Part shown: piece after piece, positions 23,396 through 34,600 of the stretch
Position numbering within the stretch: position 1 is the first letter of the stretch
How the letters are laid out: each line of letters starts with the position of its first letter
DNA from: Luidia sarsii
Lineage: Eukaryota > Echinodermata > Asteroidea > Paxillosida > Luidiidae
DNA length: 64,000 nucleotides
Reading direction: 5' to 3'
NCBI GenBank assembly: GCA_949987565.1
Contig: OX465120.1
Coordinates: 10,608,080 to 10,672,079, forward strand
The notes under the pieces: model-generated
Databases searched by the model: none
Seen by the model: only the letters and a program-made list of their open reading frames with translations
Told to the model about the DNA's origin: nothing
Made by a program: the position numbers and the translations under genes

Positions 23396-23440
23396 TGTAC
23401 AAACTCTGCCAATGGGCTGATGACCGTTCTTTCCCAGTTG

Positions 23441-26400
23441 CTAGTCGATGCACTGGAAGTATCTTAGCAGCAGAAGTGGTACGAGCGTGGACGACTGCAG
23501 ACCGCCGATCACGAGAAAGGCTACATCAAAGCCACCAGTGACGTCATAGACCCAGCCTGCAAGAAGACACGAGCGGTATGGAACGCCATTTGTCACTTTT
23601 CGTCTCTTTCTTTCTAAATCAACCGGGACGGACACCGGCAACTGCGCCATGAGACAAAATAGGCCAATATTCGGAATAGAATGAAAGCATTGGTGGGCAA
23701 AGTGTGTGCGGAGTCGTATACTCACCCGGGAAAAAGCCCAGAGCGACGCTCAAGAGGGCTTTCGTCAGAGCAGACCAGCCAAAGAAAGCCGCGAAGTTCT
23801 CCACACCAATGACGTCCCTGGAGATGACGTCGGCCAGGCAAAAGTTGAAGGCAGTTCCGGCCGTGATGGCCACAGACGCGGCCATCTGCGGCCAGTAGGA
23901 AGTCAGCCAGGGACTGGAGCAGAAGGCTACGGACGTGGCAACGATAGCGACGGCGAGGACGAGCCAATGGGGCGCTAGTCTCCTGTCCAGGAGTAATGCC
24001 TGGACCAGCTTGGCCAGCAGATTGGCCACGCCGCCCACCGCGACCATCACGGCGGCATCCTGGAGAGAGAAGCCGATGCTCTCAGCCATGCTGACGAAGT
24101 AGATGATCCACAAGTCGTACGTTGTACTCGTCACGCAGCGTAGGACCACCAGCGCCCAGTAGCGACCGCTCACCAGCATCGCGAAGTTCATGTCCTTGAA
24201 GAAAAGCTTCCGAGAGCAGCCGCCGCTCTCCTCTGGCGGCAGTGCGGCTGGTACCTGGGCTACGCGCTGGTACCCGGACGTATTAGTCAGGTCTGCGGTG
24301 ACCATGAGGGCGCCGCAGGCGGTCAAGTGGGAAATGATGGCGCCCAGAAGCAACATGGTGCCTCTCCAACCGTACGTGGTGAGGAAAAGCTGCGCCAAGG
24401 GCGGGAGAAGAAAGAGCCCAAAGGAGTTTCCCGTGTAGCCCAAGCTGACGGCTGTTGCGTAGTTCTTGCTGAAGACACGGGCGACCAGATCCTTAATCGT
24501 TATTATCAACACTGAGTTGGATATCCCTGTAATGAAACAGCAGTAGCGTTATTCTTTAAAAGGGTTCCTGCCACCTCTCCCAAAATACACTCCGAGACTA
24601 TTCCACGGTTTGGAAATCCGGGACCTTGGAAATCCGGGACCTTTTCAGGTTAGGAAACTTTGTCTAAAATAAGGTGAAATGTCGAATGAATGGATATCAT
24701 TCTTTTATGCTAGTCCAATGGTTGTCAATTTGAAAAACAAAAACAAAATCAAATAGTATAGTGACAAAATCTATTTTACAATGACTCTTGAATGTTTTGA
24801 TTTTTTTTTCATTTTGTTTCTTCAATTTTCCACGACTTTTCTGGGCCTTAAAAAAACACTACAAATTCTATGACTTCCATGACCGCTGAAAGTCTGCATT
24901 ACTCAACAGCGTCGAATACTTGAATAATTGTCGTTGGAATTAACAATAAGGTTTCCCAAATGAAAATTCATTCAGTTCTGATTCAATTCTACGTGTACAG
25001 TTACAGCTCAACTTCCCCGTTAGATTTAAAGCAAAACAGCCAGCAACTCATGTTTTCATTAATTTTATTGCTTGTGTTTGTTGTTGTTTTTATTTCTTAT
25101 GGTTTGTTGTTGTTTTTATTTCTTATGGTTTGTTGTTGTTTTTATTTTTTTATGGTTTGTATTGTTTCCAAACTTGAATTAGTTTCTATCAGAATTCTAC
25201 TGCAGCATTAAATCAGTGCACTATTTATTACTGAACATGATTCATAAAGAAAAGAAGGCGTTAAAAAAGGCAGGTTCCCCCGGCAAAGGCATTGTACCCG
25301 CGAACGCTATTCTGCCGGTTCCTTTGGTCCCTTTGTCTGATTGGCCAATTGAGTCGTTACATCATGCTTATGCATAATGTCGGCTCTATACTGATCTGAC
25401 GTTGGCCAATCAGAGTAAAGAATGTGCATGGATATGCAAAGCATCAGCAGGATCGACCTGCAGGAAAAATGCCGTGGCGAAAGTACGCTTCTGATAGGAG
25501 GTTATTATTCACCCGGCAACGGCAGATAGAATGACGTTGCCGGGTCAATATACACTTCCTGAAAGATTGAACTACCCCGGCCCCAAAATAAACGACTGGA
25601 ATCCAGTCTAGACACTCACCAACCGGGATTGCCAATAGGAGAACGAGGTGGGCGGGGTTTGCGGCCAGAGATGCCAGCACGCAGGCAGCAGCCATACCAG
25701 CAGCGCAAATCATGAACGTGTACCCTGGCTTTATATATCGTGTGACGGGCTTCACGAAAGGAGCTGTACGGAAGAAAGATGATATCGATGTGTCCTTTAT
25801 TTACTCCCCAAAGATCTTTAAAAAAACGCAGTGGCTGTTGTTACGGCAGTTGTCCGTGTGGTTCCCTGACTTAATTGTATTTCGTCAGCATTGCAGGCTG
25901 GTTGAACCAGTCTATTAGCTGATAGTCTGGTTCCAAGAGCTAAACATCCTGACAAATACTATGAAGTCAGGGAACCACATGGACGACTGCCGTAACAACA
26001 GCCACTGCGTTAAAAAAATGTTAACAATGCTTAACAATGTTGTGAATGCTTCTGACTGGCGCCCCACCCCGGCAAAGACTACTCAATCAGATGCAATAAT
26101 AATTGCAACAACTACTTCATCATATGCAGTATGATTGCAACAACTACTTTCTTTATCAGATGCAAAAGGCCTATGATTGCAATGACTACTTCACAAGATG
26201 CAATATGATTGCAACAACTACTTCATCAGATGCAATATGATTGCTACAACTACTTCATCAGATGCAATATGATTGCAACAACTACTCAGTCAGATACAAT
26301 ATGATTGCTACAACTACTTCATCAGATGCAATATGATTGCTACAACTACTTCATCAGATGCAATATGATTGCTACAACTACTTCATCAGATGCAATATGA

Positions 26401-27297
26401 TTGCAACAACTACTCAGTCAGATGCAATATGATTGCTACAACTACTTCATCAGATGCAATATGATTGCAACAACTACTTCATCAGATGCAATATGATTGC
26501 TACAACTACTTCATCAGATGCAATATGATTGCTACAACTACTTCATCAGATGCAATATGATTGCTATGACTACTTCATCAGATGCAATATGATTGCTACA
26601 ACTACTTCATCAGATGCAATATGATTGCAACAACTACTTCATCAGATGCAATATGATTGCAACAACTACTTCATCAGATGCAATATGATTGCAACAACTA
26701 CTTAGTCAGATACAAAATCATTGCTAAAACTACTTCATCAGATGCAATATGATTGCTACAACTACTTCATCAGATGCAATATGATTGCAACAACTACTCA
26801 GTCAGATGCAATATGATTGCAACAACTACTTCATCAGATGCAATATGATTGCAACAACTACTCAGTCAGATGCAATATCATTGCTACAACTACTCAGTCA
26901 GATGCAATATCATTGCTACAACTACTCAGTCAGATGCAATATCATTGCTACAACTACTCAGTCAGATGCAATATCATTGCTACAACTACTCAGTCAGATG
27001 CAATATCATTGCTACAACTACTCAGTCAGTTAATTGCCGTCCGATTTTGATGGGCTGAAGGATCAGCGTATAAGGAGAAAGGACCTTACCCGATATGCCA
27101 GTCATGACGGTGATCTGAGACGTCATAGCGCCCAGAACCCAGGCCTTGGTCTGGAACTGCTCTTGGAGTGTGGGTAGCATCAGGCCCAGTGACTTGGTGA
27201 GTCCCGTGAAGGCGATGCCGTGGACCCAGAGGGCCAGCACTGCCGTCCAGCCCCCCGTCCATTCGCCGCCTTCGCCCGCTCCGAGCCGCTTGCCCAT
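23441..27297 (-). CDS. SLC16-like monocarboxylate transporter, complete four-exon gene
   Basis: Exons 27297-27090, 25763-25620, 24526-23726 and 23556-23441 join in phase to 1269 nt, 422 residues plus TAG, starting MGKRLGAGEGGEW. The N-terminus (GGWTAVLALWVHG...GLMLPTLQEQF) and the long third exon match the MCT branch of the major facilitator superfamily. That exon contains NYATAVSLGYTGNSFG and TTYGWRGTMLLLGA, then a soluble loop, then LWIIYFVSMAESIGF and LLDRRLAPHWLVL. Twelve membrane segments are expected, with exon 3 supplying about eight. The family carries monocarboxylates or related solutes across the plasma membrane, often with protons; the substrate here is unknown. The last exon ends LLLLRYFQCID, shared word for word with the second MCT gene. 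A 32-bp minisatellite fills intron 1 and a MITE lies in the same intron. Confidence 0.93.
25827..26009. mobile_element. 183-bp MITE, 9-bp target duplication, copy 2
   Basis: Same element as 9080-9262, flanked by TTAAAAAAA at 25818-25826 and 26010-26018. It lies in intron 1 of the transporter. Confidence 0.9.
26095..27030. repeat. 32-bp minisatellite in transporter intron 1
   Basis: About 29 tandem copies of a 32-bp unit (CAGATGCAATATGATTGCTACAACTACTTCAT). One variant with ACTCAGT and ATATCATT is homogeneous at the exon-1 end (about 26860-27030). On the minus strand the array starts about 60 bp after the donor at 27089. Confidence 0.95.
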
Positions 27298-27689
27298 CCC
27301 CGCACTCGCTCGACAGAATTAGGCCTACGGTGAGATGTGATGAACCCGCGTATAGCTAGAGCAGAATAGCCTCAGAAGAATCGTGGCAGATATCTCTCTC
27401 TGCCTCTATTTCTATGTGTGTGTCTCTCTCTCTATAACTCGCTCTCTGTCTCTCTCTGTAACTCTCTTTCTCTCTCTCTCTCGGCTCAGGCAATTAAGAC
27501 TGCATGACAAGCAACAGCCAGCACGCGGTGTATAAGCATGTGTAGAATATAACGCAACAGTGGTCGCAGCAATGTCATTGCAATGGAATCGCTTTGTTAT
27601 CAAGGGCGTGGGCTTTCAATGCTTTTAATAATAGGGTAAGAGTCGCTTGCCAATCTGAAATTCCGTTGCCTGTCGCTCACGCGCGACCA

Positions 27690-28067
27690 CCGGTGTCCTG
27701 CCAAAAAGTGTCCCTGCCAAATACTGTCCGCTCATTAGCATACTGATCGCTGATTGGTTAGCGTTAGGACTAGGATTAGGGTCGTTAGGGTTAGGGTTTG
27801 GATTAGAATTAGGATTGGGATTAGGATTAGGGTTAGGATTAGGGTTGTTTGGGTTAGGGTTAGCGTTACGGTTACAGTTAGGGTCCAACGGTACCAAAGT
27901 GCCCAACGTTGCGTGTGTTAGGCCAGCAACCATACACAATGCGTGTGTAGTGCGCAACCATACCCCAACCACGGTGGTTGAATGTCATACGTATTGGACC
28001 AATCAGCGATCAGTATGCTAATGAGTGGACACTATTTGGCAGGGGACACTATTTGGCATGACACCGG
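27690..28067. mobile_element. 378-bp element with ~69-bp inverted ends and TTAGGG-like core
   Basis: The left end (CCGGTGTCCTGCC...) and right end (...GGCATGACACCGG) are near-perfect complements for about 69 bp, including GCTCATTAGCATACTGATCG. Inside each arm TGCCAAATAGTGTCC-like text is repeated. The core (27775-27880) is a degenerate TTAGGG array. No clear target duplication is seen beyond imperfect TCGCTC/TCGCTC flanks. Confidence 0.75.
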
Positions 28068-28436
28068 CTCGCTCGCGAAGGTGCAGCCGTAGGCTTTGGC
28101 GAAGTTCAGTTGGCAAAGTGGAGCTATAGCGCTCATTACTGTACGTTTAGACATATTGCAGGGCACCAGTTATAGACAGTGGTTACGCTGATGACTGGTT
28201 ATCCCAGGTTGAGAGAAGAAATGTGACCCGGCACAACGACATGAGGAATATCCCACCAAAACTCTTTTTGAGTAAACAACGCCTGAAGTTAAAGTATCTT
28301 CACAATTCGATTACAAATCAATTTTTTTTTATATTTTCGGAAATTTTAAGTATTAGAGGATATTATATTTTGATATCATTTGAAAGCTAATCATTAGAAA
28401 ATCTACCTTGTTCTGCTCTTGGCCATTCCCGGTGGT

Positions 28437-28995
28437 GAGTGTCTAGACTGGATTCCAGTCGTTCATTCTGTTGTTGTCAACGAAGCACTCCCACTTCAAC
28501 CCCTATCTCCCATTACGTATAGCACAGTTCCTGGCCAGTAGCTTTCCTTCAACTTTTGCCTGGCCGACGTCATCTCCAGGGACGTCATTGGTGTGGAGAA
28601 CTTCGCGGCTTTCTTTGGCTGGTCTGCTCTGACGAAAGCCCTCTTGAGCGTCGCTCTGGGCTAGTTCCCGGGTGAGTATATATACGACTCCGCACACACT
28701 TTGCCCACCAATGCTTTCATTCTATTCCGAATATTGGCCTATTTTGTCTCATGACGCAGTTGCCGGTGTCCGTCCCGGTTGATTTAGAAAGAAAGAGACG
28801 AAAAGTGACAAATGGCGTTCCATACCGCGCGTGTCTTCTTGCAGGCTGGGTCTATGACGTCACTGGTGGCTTTGATGTAGCCTTTCTCGTGATCGGCGGT
28901 CTGCAGTCGTCCACGCTCGTACCACTTCTGCTGCTAAGATACTTCCAGTGCATCGACTAGCAACTGGGAAAGAACGGTCATCAGCCCATTGGCAG
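28437..28995 (+). pseudogene. truncated inverted copy of the MCT gene
   Basis: Three blocks copied from the transporter at 23441-27297, in the opposite orientation, are joined. 28437-28465 matches the exon-2 donor region (GGTGAGTGTCTAGACTGG). 28540-28690 is the last ~45 codons of exon 3 plus donor. 28845-28960 is an intact exon 4 ending LLLLRYFQCID and its stop. In the exon-3 piece TTT has become TAG (SVALG-stop-FPG), and exons 1, 2 and most of 3 are missing. The similarity continues past the stop into flanking DNA to 28995, so this is a DNA-level duplication, not a retrocopy. Confidence 0.88.
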
Positions 28996-29013
28996 AGTTT
29001 GTACAGGGCTTTA

Positions 29014-29392
29014 CACTATGAACATCTAAACCGTGAAAATGGGGTGAAAATGTCATTTAGCCGTGAAAAGAAAATTCACCGTGTTTTCACCCCTATTTCA
29101 TGGCACACTGTTAGTCAAGTCATTTTCAAGGTGTTTTCACCAGTGGTCTCCAAGGCCACATTACTGGTGGTTAATGGCTAGAGAAGTATCTGGGAGCCTG
29201 ACAGATACAAGGACACAATACAGTATCAAGGTCTCTTTAGTGACCTAAAGATGTCCTTATCAGGTCAGGGGGGCGATTATTTTCAAGGTGAATTCACTGT
29301 AAAATTAATGCACCGTGAAATCACAGTGACTTTTTAGTTTCACGGCGAAATGACATTTTCACCCCTTTTTCACGGTTTAGATGTTCATAGTG
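29014..29392. mobile_element. 379-bp MITE with ~50-bp inverted ends and 3-bp duplication, copy 1
   Basis: The ends are CACTATGAACATCTAAACCG and its complement, with internal CCGTGAAA/TTTCACGG repeats. It is flanked by TTA on both sides (29011-29013 and 29393-29395). Three-base duplications favouring TTA/TAA are typical of PIF/Harbinger. It inserted at the edge of the inverted MCT duplicate. Confidence 0.85.
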
Positions 29393-29399
29393 TTATAAC

Positions 29400-29520
29400 A
29401 TACATCTTGGAAGAGTCAAATATCAAGTGGAAGGTTTGTGGTGACACCACGTAGCACTTCTCTTTCAAGAAGGAGTGTGGCTCTGAAAAGAGCCGGTGAC
29501 TCTCTAGTCTTGGGCCAAGA
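29400..29520 (-). repeat. histone-like stem-loop repeat fragment, minus orientation
   Basis: GGTGACACCACGTAGCACTTCTC is followed by the AAGAAGGAGTGT hairpin arm, GGCTCTGAAAAGAGCC and GGTGACTC. The minus strand reads GGCTCTTTTCAGAGCC. Confidence 0.7.
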
Positions 29521-29644
29521 CGTCAGTGATCGGAAGTGGATTGAGAGTGCGTTCTTGAACGCAGGATTCCAAAGACAAAAATTAGTGCGAGCCAGCAAAG
29601 TTGGACAAATTTAAGTATGTCGCAAGAGGGCCCGCTATTACAAA

Positions 29645-30110
29645 TTATTCGAGAGAGGGAGAGAAAGTGAGTGAGATGGGGAGAAACAGATGGGAGAGAG
29701 AGGGAGAGAGAGGGGGGAAAGAGGGTGAGAGAGATGGGGGAGAGAGAGATAGAGAGGGGGAGAGAGGGAGAGAGAGAGGGTGAGAGAGAGATAGAGAGAG
29801 GGAGAGAGAGAGGGAGAGAGAGAGAGAGAGAGAGGAGAGAGAGGGAGAGAGGGAGAGATAGAGAGAGGGAGAGAGAGAGGGAGAGAGAGAGAGAGAGATA
29901 GAGAGAGAGAGAGGGAGAGAGAGAGGGTGAGAGAGATGGGGGAAGAGAGAGGGGAGAGAGAGAGGGGAGAGAGAGAGGGGAGAGAGAGATAGAGAGAGGG
30001 AGAGAGAGAGGGAGAGAGAGAGGGTGAGAGAGGGGAGAGAGAGGGGAAAGAGAGATAGATAGAGAGAGAGAGGATTAAGAGAGGGGGAGAGAGAGGATTA
30101 AGAGAGAGGA
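29645..30110. repeat. (GA)n-rich tract
   Basis: GAGAGAGG-type purine repeat with ATAGAGAG and GATGGGG variants. Non-coding. Confidence 0.92.
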
Positions 30111-30632
30111 GATCGGGGACAAAGAGATTCCGTTCCTATTCTTATCCAATAAACCACGATAATTATTTTGTAGTTGGGATCCGAGCTTAAGGAGTAGTGT
30201 GACGGTCGTCTTGGGGATGAGGCGCTTCCACGAAATAAAGCTCTATCATCCAAGTACTGTACGTGCACGAACCTCCTCCATTCTCTGGTCTTCCCTATCA
30301 TGGGGGCGTTGGTCCATTTCCTTACATCATCGAGCCACTGTTCTGCCTCTTTTGTATTCTGACCCTCTGTTAACCCTAGTGTTATGTCCTTTACTACTGT
30401 GTTTTGGGACCGTGTGACATGACCAAAGTAGGTCAATGTTCCGAGAGATGACTTATTTTTGTTAAAGGCTTTTTTTGTCTCTACTGCACTTCTCTTCTTT
30501 CGAAATATCTGTGCAGCCATGCATGCGCTTTGAAATGCATTCTTCTGCAGCGTACTAAGTGCTTAGAGTCAGGCAGTTCAATTCGTTCTCTCTCCATCTG
30601 TCTCTCTTTCAATCTCTCTCCCTTTAATAATA

Positions 30633-31300
30633 GGCTATAATAAAGTTTACGACTTAAAGTGATATACAAACATGTTGTAAACTGCTTACTGACTAAAATT
30701 ACCAAAATGCAAATATTAAAATTTAGTGGGCCTGACGTTTCGAACCTAGCAGGATTTGACGTGGGCCTGACGTTTCGATCCTAGCAGGACCTTTCTCAAA
30801 GGCAGATAGAGTCACTCTACCTTTGAGAAAGGTCCTGCTAGGATCGAAACGTCAGGCCCACTAATGTTTAACGCAGTGGCTGTTGTTACGGCAGTCGTCC
30901 GTGTGGTTCCCTGACTTGATTGTATTTCGTCAGCAGTGCAGGCTGGTTGAACCAGTCTATTAGCTGATAGTCTGGTTCCAAGAGCTAAACACCCTAACAA
31001 ATACTGTGAAGTCAGGGAACCACACGGACGACTGCCGTAACAACAGCCACTGCGAATTTTTAAACGTTTACGACTGTTTCATGATAGGATTTAGCAGCGC
31101 AGTCTCCGGGATACTCTTGAAGGAGGTCGTCGCCTACAGCTTCGATGAGAACTACGCAACGGCCGTCAGCCTGGCCAAAACGGGCTACTCCGTCGGGTTC
31201 TTCGTCTTCCCTCCCCTGCTGAACCTATTCCTGGTCACCTACGGCTGGAGAGGCGCCATGCTACTCATGGGCGCCCTCTTCCTCCACTTGAGCGTGTTTG
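30633..31300. repeat. duplicate of 32597-33255 ending at an assembly gap, with uninterrupted MCT exon-3 start
   Basis: 30633-31291 matches 32597-33255 base for base at a constant offset of 1964, with only a couple of differences seen. Both contain the same paired GAAACGTC repeats, a 183-bp MITE and the beginning of an MCT exon 3 (here from 31088). This copy reads through CACTTGAGCGTGTTTG into the gap. The other copy is interrupted at that exact TTGA. Confidence 0.9.
30872..31054. mobile_element. 183-bp MITE, 9-bp target duplication, copy 3
   Basis: Flanked by AATGTTTAA (30863-30871) and AATTTTTAA (31055-31063). It sits about 33 bp upstream of the 3' splice site of the duplicated MCT exon 3. 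Confidence 0.88.
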
Positions 31301-31500
31301 NNNNNNNNNNNNNNNNNNNNNNNNNNNNNNNNNNNNNNNNNNNNNNNNNNNNNNNNNNNNNNNNNNNNNNNNNNNNNNNNNNNNNNNNNNNNNNNNNNNN
31401 NNNNNNNNNNNNNNNNNNNNNNNNNNNNNNNNNNNNNNNNNNNNNNNNNNNNNNNNNNNNNNNNNNNNNNNNNNNNNNNNNNNNNNNNNNNNNNNNNNNN
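31301..31500. other. assembly gap (200 N)
   Basis: Exactly 200 N follow the duplicated exon-3 start and precede a CT-rich tract. A round gap size suggests a scaffolding placeholder. Confidence 0.98.
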
Positions 31501-31593
31501 TCTCTCTCTCTCTCTCTCTCTCTCTCCCTCTTCATCCTCCCTCTCTCTCTCTCTCTCCCTCTTCATCCTCTCTCTCTCCCTCTCTCCCTCTCT

Positions 31594-31655
<62 letters not shown>
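31501..31655. repeat. CT-rich tract before MCT exon 2
   Basis: (CT)n with CCCTCTTCATCC interruptions, running into the acceptor ATAG at 31657-31660. Confidence 0.9.
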
Positions 31656-31660
<5 letters not shown>

Positions 31661-31661
<1 letters not shown>

Positions 31662-34600
31662 TCCTTTCGTGAAATCCTTGATGAGGGCATTGGCACTGAA
31701 GCCTGGACACACGGTCATGCTTTGCGGCGTTCTCATCTCGACCGGCTTCATCGTGGCCTCGTTCACCACCTCCCCACTCCAGCTCGCCCTGTTCGCTGTG
31801 GTCCTTCCTGGTGAGCGGCTAGTCTCGATTCGAAGTGGACACGTTGCGGTGAAGACACTACCACGTTTCCAACAGTTCTCTTTCGAGAAGGAGCGTGGCT
31901 CTGAAAAGAGCCGCGGGTATACATGTATATCTATGTGGACTGAGTCTTGTAAAGTACTTCTTATTCACTCGGTCGGTGCCGACGTCACAGAATGGTATTC
32001 TGGCACCTGATTGGTCACTGTTCCACGTGATTCCCTGGAGTGGAAGATTACTACAGGCGTGAATGATAAAGTTTATGAAATATAATTGTACAGCTAAAGT
32101 GAAAATCGATTGAAACTTTTTTGTTTGAATCCATTTCTAGTAACAACTTAATGGAACTCCATCTGATGAATTTTCACTCATTCATTTTAAAAGTGGATAT
32201 TATCATGACCACTCCATAGACACTCTGTGGTAAGTTTCACTCCAGTTTAAGGGAGTGAGCCTTTCAAACTCAACAGCCCCGACCAACAGAATAGGGAAGG
32301 GTTCATATAAAGGACACCTATGGAGATATTGCCGTCTATCTCATCATTACTAGACACGTGTTGCTTATTTTTAATGGCTGTTTTGGCGAGGCTAATGGAT
32401 AAGACTTGAAGGTTTGCATGGTGGAAAAAAAACTAAGTAGAAGGTTTGCGGTGACACCATTACACTTCTCTTTCGAGAAGGATCAAGTGTGGCTATGATG
32501 AAAGAGCCGGTAACTCAACGTTTCGGGTAGTGTGTACTCTGCCCGTCATCAGGAGATTGGTTGATTCCTATAATAGAGTTATATCTTTCCTATAGAGGCT
32601 ATAATAAAGTTTACGACTTAAAGTGATATACAAACATGTTGTAAACTGCTTACTGACTAAAATTACCAAAATGCAAATATTAAAATTTAGTGGGCCTGAC
32701 GTTTCGAACTTAGCAGGATTTGACGTGGGCCTGACGTTTCGATCCTAGCAGGACCTTTCTCAAAGGCAGATAGAGTCACTCTACCTTTGAGAAAGGTCCT
32801 GCTAGGATCGAAACGTCAGGCCCACTAATTTTTAACGCAGTGGCTGTTGTTACGGCAGTCGTCCGTGTGGTTCCCTGACTTGATTGTATTTCGTCAGCAG
32901 TGCAGGCTGGTTGAACCAGTCTATTAGCTGATAGTCTGGTTCCAAGAGCTAAACACCCTAACAAATACTGTGAAGTCAGGGAACCACACGGACGACTGCC
33001 GTAACAACAGCCACTGCGAATTTTTAAACGTTTACGACTGTTTCATGATAGGATTTAGCAGCGCAGTCTCCGGGATACTCTTGAAGGAGGTCGTCGCCTA
33101 CAGCTTCGATGAGAACTACGCAACGGCCGTCAGCCTGGCCAAAACGGGCTACTCCGTCGGGTTCTTCGTCTTCCCTCCCCTGCTGAACCTATTCCTGGTC
33201 ACCTACGGCTGGAGAGGCGCCATGCTACTCATGGGCGCCCTCTTCCTCCACTTGAGGGTGCAGAACACTAAATAGAGCTCCCATTGAACACTGTACAAAA
33301 ACACTCACTTTCAAAGCCAATTATCCCATGCCCAAAAGTCTCTCAGTTCTTGTAGCTATACTTAAAATTGTAGTTTGGACCTTCATCTCTCAGATTCTTT
33401 TCAATTTTAGTGCCCTTAGCCGATTACATTTTTTGCTAATTACCCCCAGAAAAAAACACCCCCAAAATGTCTAGTCGTCCAAGCCGAATTTCTGCAAGGA
33501 TTTTGAGATGGACCCCTCCACTTCCGCAGCCAAATAGGGCCACATTTAAAGCCAGATATGGTCCAAATTTCATACCAAATTGAAGAGTGAACCCCCAGGT
33601 TGTCTAAAGCTTCACTTGTTCTACAATGTATCAGTTAATTAGCCTCCAAAGACCCCTTATTAAAAAAAAGTTGTGGGTACACACTTTATGATAATCAGCT
33701 CGGCGGAGCCATCTTGGATGGATTTTGTGTGCTGCACCCTATAAGGGGGCTAAACTTTAGAGTTGGGTCACAAAATTGGGCTTAAAATGTGGCAGAGATG
33801 GTACTGATGCAACGTGTGAAAATAAAATTGAAAAAAAGTATTGCGTTTGTCCGCAGTGATTGAAAATGTGATGGGTGGGGGCCCATGCCTTTGTGCACAG
33901 TCTGGCATGAGAAACCCCTGCATAACAATGTGTACACTATAGGGACAAGTCATAAGTTTCATCCAAATTCCCCCTTAATTAGTTGTTCTTGTGTCATAAT
34001 TTTGATGTTACAGTAATCGCGACATTACAAACTGTGTAATTAATCAACAGGAGGGGGCACAGAGTGTCAAAGAGGTGTCAAAGAGGTGTCAAAATACAGG
34101 GGGCGGAGAGGGGGGGGGAGGTTTTACTTTCCTCACATTATCAATTACCACACATTAATATTGAGTCTTATTTTGCAATTGACTTGGGTAAGGGAAATGC
34201 ATGGGTCATCTTCACAACACTTTCTGACTCAAACTGACCACCCTGCCCATTAAAGTGGTAAAAGGGGGGTCGGGAGTGGGCGGAGCTTGTTGGCTGCCAT
34301 CACTGTAAGTTGACTTCTGGTTGATGTGGCATGACCTCTGGGCTCTTTCAACAGGTGGATGGTATTGCTGAGTCCCCTTGGGTTGCTAGGGAGATGTTGG
34401 GGAGGGGGTTGATGTTGGGTATTTTTGAAACTACATCTCACAGCCCTTAAAATACCTTCTAATTGCCCAAATTAGGGCAGGGATGCTTCCTGGCTGTGCG
34501 AGTGGGCCCGTTACTTGAAAACAAGCATTTCCAACTTGTTATTATAATAATTAAATTTGCACATAATGGCAAAAATACTACAAAAGGGGACAGTGTTCTT

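Noticed and set aside
26095..27030. CRISPR-like array of short repeats
   Set aside because: Head-to-tail 32-bp units with no unique spacers, in an animal intron; a minisatellite.
27625..27972. ORF with NPNPNPN repeats, resembling a circumsporozoite-type repeat
   Set aside because: It is the TTAGGG-like core of an inverted-repeat element translated in one frame.
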